From assembly GCA_030248065.1 (NCBI GenBank), contig JASAMV010009273.1, positions 19,076 through 83,075 of the forward strand: DNA of 64,000 bases. Direction: 5' to 3'. Within the stretch, counting starts at the first letter, position 1; each line of letters begins with the position of its first letter. The translations under genes were made by a program, and so were the position numbers. The notes under the pieces are model-generated. The model was not told where the DNA came from, did not search any database, and was given only the letters and a program-made list of their open reading frames with translations. Positions 61,894 through 64,000 of this stretch are shown here, one piece after another. Origin of the DNA: Rhynchonema sp. JSB1_4 (taxonomy: Eukaryota > Nematoda > Chromadorea > Monhysterida > Xyalidae).

Positions 61894-62300
61894 CAGTGTA
61901 GTTCCTGGGGGGGGGGGGGGGGGGCGGGGCGCCCCCCCCCCCCCTCGGGTACACTATCTCCCCCTCAGGTGGTACACTATCCCCCTATCTCCCCCTCCGG
62001 GTACACTATCTCCCCCAATTTTTGCCTAAAATAGGCATTTTTAGGCCTAAAATGGGCACTTTTATACCAAAAACGTGTGATTTTTAGGTCAATGTTCTCA
62101 AAAGTCGCCAAAATGCCCTTTTTATGAAGAATTTTTTCCAAAAAGGGGCAAAAATAGGTCAAATTTTCTACCTCAAAAAGTGACTTTTTCCCGAATTTGG
62201 GTCTTCCCCCCCCCCTTCCCCCCCTCGGGGGTACACTATCTCCCCCTCCGAAAAAAACGGAGGGTCCGCTATCTCCCCCTCCGGACCAGGAACTACACTG
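61894..62300 (+). mobile_element. Block H: GTACACTATCTCCCCCTC element, 8-bp TSD
   Basis: GTACACTA is duplicated exactly at 61886-61893 and 62301-62308. Ends CAGTGTAGTTCCTGG and CCAGGAACTACACTG are those of block F, and the core (AATTTTTGCCTAAAATAGGC onwards) is also shared, but the word array is GTACACTATCTCCCCCTC instead of GTACACTAACCGCCGCG. Confidence 0.92.
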
Positions 62301-62465
62301 GTACACTATACTATACCTTGGTTTTTTGCGTACCCCCCCCCCAGCCCCCACCATCCATCTATCGTCAACCAGTTTGGGTCGACCCCCCCCAGATTTCGGA
62401 CTTGGGTCATCTATCTATCGTCAACACATTTCGGGTCCCAATCTATCTATCGTCAACACCCTGAC

Positions 62466-62857
62466 CAGTGTAGTGGCAGGCCCATGTGTGGGAGGTAAGT
62501 ATGATGCGGGGTTGGGACCGGAAGCGTGAGAGGTATGATTTTGGTCACCCAAAAAGGCGAAACACCGTTTTTGTGATACAATTTTGGCCAAAAGTTGAGG
62601 TAAAAATAGTACTTTTTCAAAATTTTCGCCGAAAATCGCCTAAAAATAGGTATTATGGGTGGGTTTACGCGATTTTTGGGAAAATAAGGTCGAAAAACAC
62701 CGATTTTTGCCTTAAAAAGGTATAAAATTGCTTGTGAGAGGTATGATTTGGAGTTGTGAGAGGTAAGTACTCAACCCCCCCCCAACCCCCCCTCGGGTTT
62801 TGTGGTAGGTAAGTACTGAGAGGGGGGGCAACCCCCCCCCCCCCAGCCACTACTATG
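62466..62857 (+). mobile_element. Block C copy 2, 8-bp TSD
   Basis: ACCCTGAC is duplicated exactly at 62458-62465 and 62858-62865. Left end CAGTGTAGTGGCAGG, right end CCAGCCACTACTATG. Near-identical, inverted, to 6127-6520. Confidence 0.9.
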
Positions 62858-62879
62858 ACCCTGACCAAGTACTACACTG

Positions 62880-63490
62880 GTGAGCGCTGGACCCTAATGA
62901 TACACAACCCAATTCACAATACCCAATCCCAATCAATACCCAATACCACCCAGGCATTGGGTGGCGCTCTTGGTATTGGGTATTGCCAAAAGCCCAAAAT
63001 CGCGGCCCGGCCTCTGGCTTTATCTAAAGCGACTAACTGAAAAAAACGTTTTTTTGGAGAAAATACGGAAAAAAACGTTTTTTTTCCGAAACCCGGTGAT
63101 TTTCGAAAATAAATTACCCAAAAAAATTGCCGGTAATTTATTTTTCCGAGAAAACGTGTTTTTTTGGTTTGAAAATGGCGAAAAATTTTCTTGAGCGTTC
63201 GAATCTATGTTACAAAATCGCTTTAAAAACGCCTAAAACAGCCGAAAGCGACCATTTTTCGTGCCTGAAACACGCAGGCGGGGTTTAACAAACCACAAGC
63301 AAAGCAAAAACTTGCTCAAAAGTGGGTGTTTTTGACTTCGGAACTCATTAAGTACTGTACTATGTATGGTATAATTTATTTGAAAAAAAAACGTTTTTTT
63401 TCGAAACAGAGGTCGCAATCGGGCCGGGTTTGGCCGGCCCGGCCCGGCTCGAGAACCCAAATCTCCGGCCCGGCCCGACCCGAATTTTTG
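62880..63490. repeat. Block K variant with CCCAATACC words
   Basis: GAGCGCTGGACC is followed by CCCAATACC and CCCAATCCC words instead of GGGCCGG words. The core then continues as in block K (AAAGCGACTAACTG), and GGTCGCAATCGGGCCGG closes the right side. Confidence 0.55.
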
Positions 63491-63597
63491 GCTCAGATTT
63501 TAACCCAATTTTTGCCATGATTTTTGCAATTTTTTGAACCTATTTTTTTGGTTGAAAATTCATTGTTTTCCATGAAAAAGTCGTCAAATGGATAATA

Positions 63598-63850
63598 CCA
63601 ATGGTGTAGCAGGGGGGTTCCCCTAGGTACAGTAGGTAGGTAGGTTGACGCTCCATCCTGGTACAGTAGGTAGGTCGCCGCCCGGCAATGTGCGAAAAAT
63701 CGCGCGCTGCGAAAAATTAGCGTTTTAGAGGACATTTTCGTCATTTCGACCTGAAAAATTTTGTTCCCCCCTAGCTCGGCCGGTACAGTAGGTAGGTTGC
63801 CGCCCCACATTTTTGGTGGTACAGTAGGTTGCCGGCCGCCAGTGTAGTTC
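63598..63850 (-). mobile_element. Block D fragment, inverted
   Basis: CAATGGTGTAGC near 63601 begins an inverted block D, with GTACAGTAGGTAGGT words and a GCGCGCTGCG core. A block F-like element starts near 63840. Confidence 0.65.
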
Positions 63851-64000
63851 CTGGGGGGAGGGGGGTCCCCCCAAAGGTACACTAACCGCCGCGACCAAGG
63901 TACACCAGTACACTAACCGCCGCGCCAGGTACACTCAGTGCTGTGGCTGGGGGGGGGTGGGGGGCAATGGTACCCTACCCGCCCCGGCCTGGTACGCTAC
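63840..64000 (+). mobile_element. Blocks F and A, cut by window edge
   Basis: CAGTGTAGTTCCTGG starts a block F copy with GTACACTAACCGCCGCG words. CAGTGCTGTGGCTGG near 63930 begins block A with GGTACCCTACCCGCCCC words, and the window ends inside it. Confidence 0.6.

Larger units (their letters stand above)
61598..62879 (+). mobile_element. Block G copy 2, interrupted by blocks H and C
   Basis: Starts CAGGGTAGTACTTGG and ends CCAAGTACTACACTG. Removing 61894-62300 and 62466-62857, with one copy of each target octamer, restores a sequence collinear with 60841-61314. Confidence 0.85.

Overview
This is a eukaryotic window. The genes have many introns, GT donors and TTTTCAG-type acceptors. A nematode is the best fit, for four reasons: a six-exon serpentine-receptor-like GPCR; a Kunitz/TIL secreted inhibitor; strong 3' splice acceptors 5-43 nt upstream of most start codons with no visible upstream exon (the signature of spliced-leader trans-splicing); and short runs of GCCTAA, the nematode telomere unit. 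The species cannot be named from sequence alone. Gene models were built by hand from exon phase, splice sites and family knowledge, and nothing was searched.

Genes on the + strand: a TREX-like 3'-5' exonuclease (8701-13995, 7 exons); Mediator subunit MED17 (16052-25782, about 15 exons); a short URB1/NopRA1-like pre-ribosomal factor (26551-33295); a complete 553-residue sulfatase (33451-39265, 12 exons, 155 nt after the URB1-like stop, so a possible operon); and a secreted Kunitz-TIL-Kunitz inhibitor (41053-44417, 5 exons). Genes on the - strand: two tandem paralogues of an unrecognised secreted cysteine-containing family (48700-49605 and 50631-52448), the GPCR (53712-55598), a ligand-gated-channel-like last exon (48088-48219), and the 3' end of an unrecognised gene (1863-2144). 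A decayed LINE reverse transcriptase lies at about 2904-4097.

Repeats fill most of the rest: introns, intergenic DNA and two nested clusters (4983-8596 and about 59840-64000). Many elements carry exact or near-exact 8-bp target duplications and CAGTG, CAGGGTTG or TAGGGTTAG ends, as hAT-type non-autonomous transposons do. Others are flanked by TA or TAA. A large subset shares an unusual design. The ends are inverted, but just inside both ends sit several copies of a short family-specific word in the SAME orientation. The AT-rich core often has a GCGCGC palindrome. Elements with identical ends and related cores carry different words, as if the word array had been swapped. Paired empty and filled sites are present within the window.

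A second notable signal is the word TGATGTTTCA. It occurs 12 times exactly, against about 0.1 expected, mostly within or beside the housekeeping genes, and in several cases an ATATAAA-like box follows 8-12 nt later. It resembles the nematode piRNA/snRNA (SNPC-4) promoter motif. Dispersed piRNA promoters in active genes are a testable explanation.
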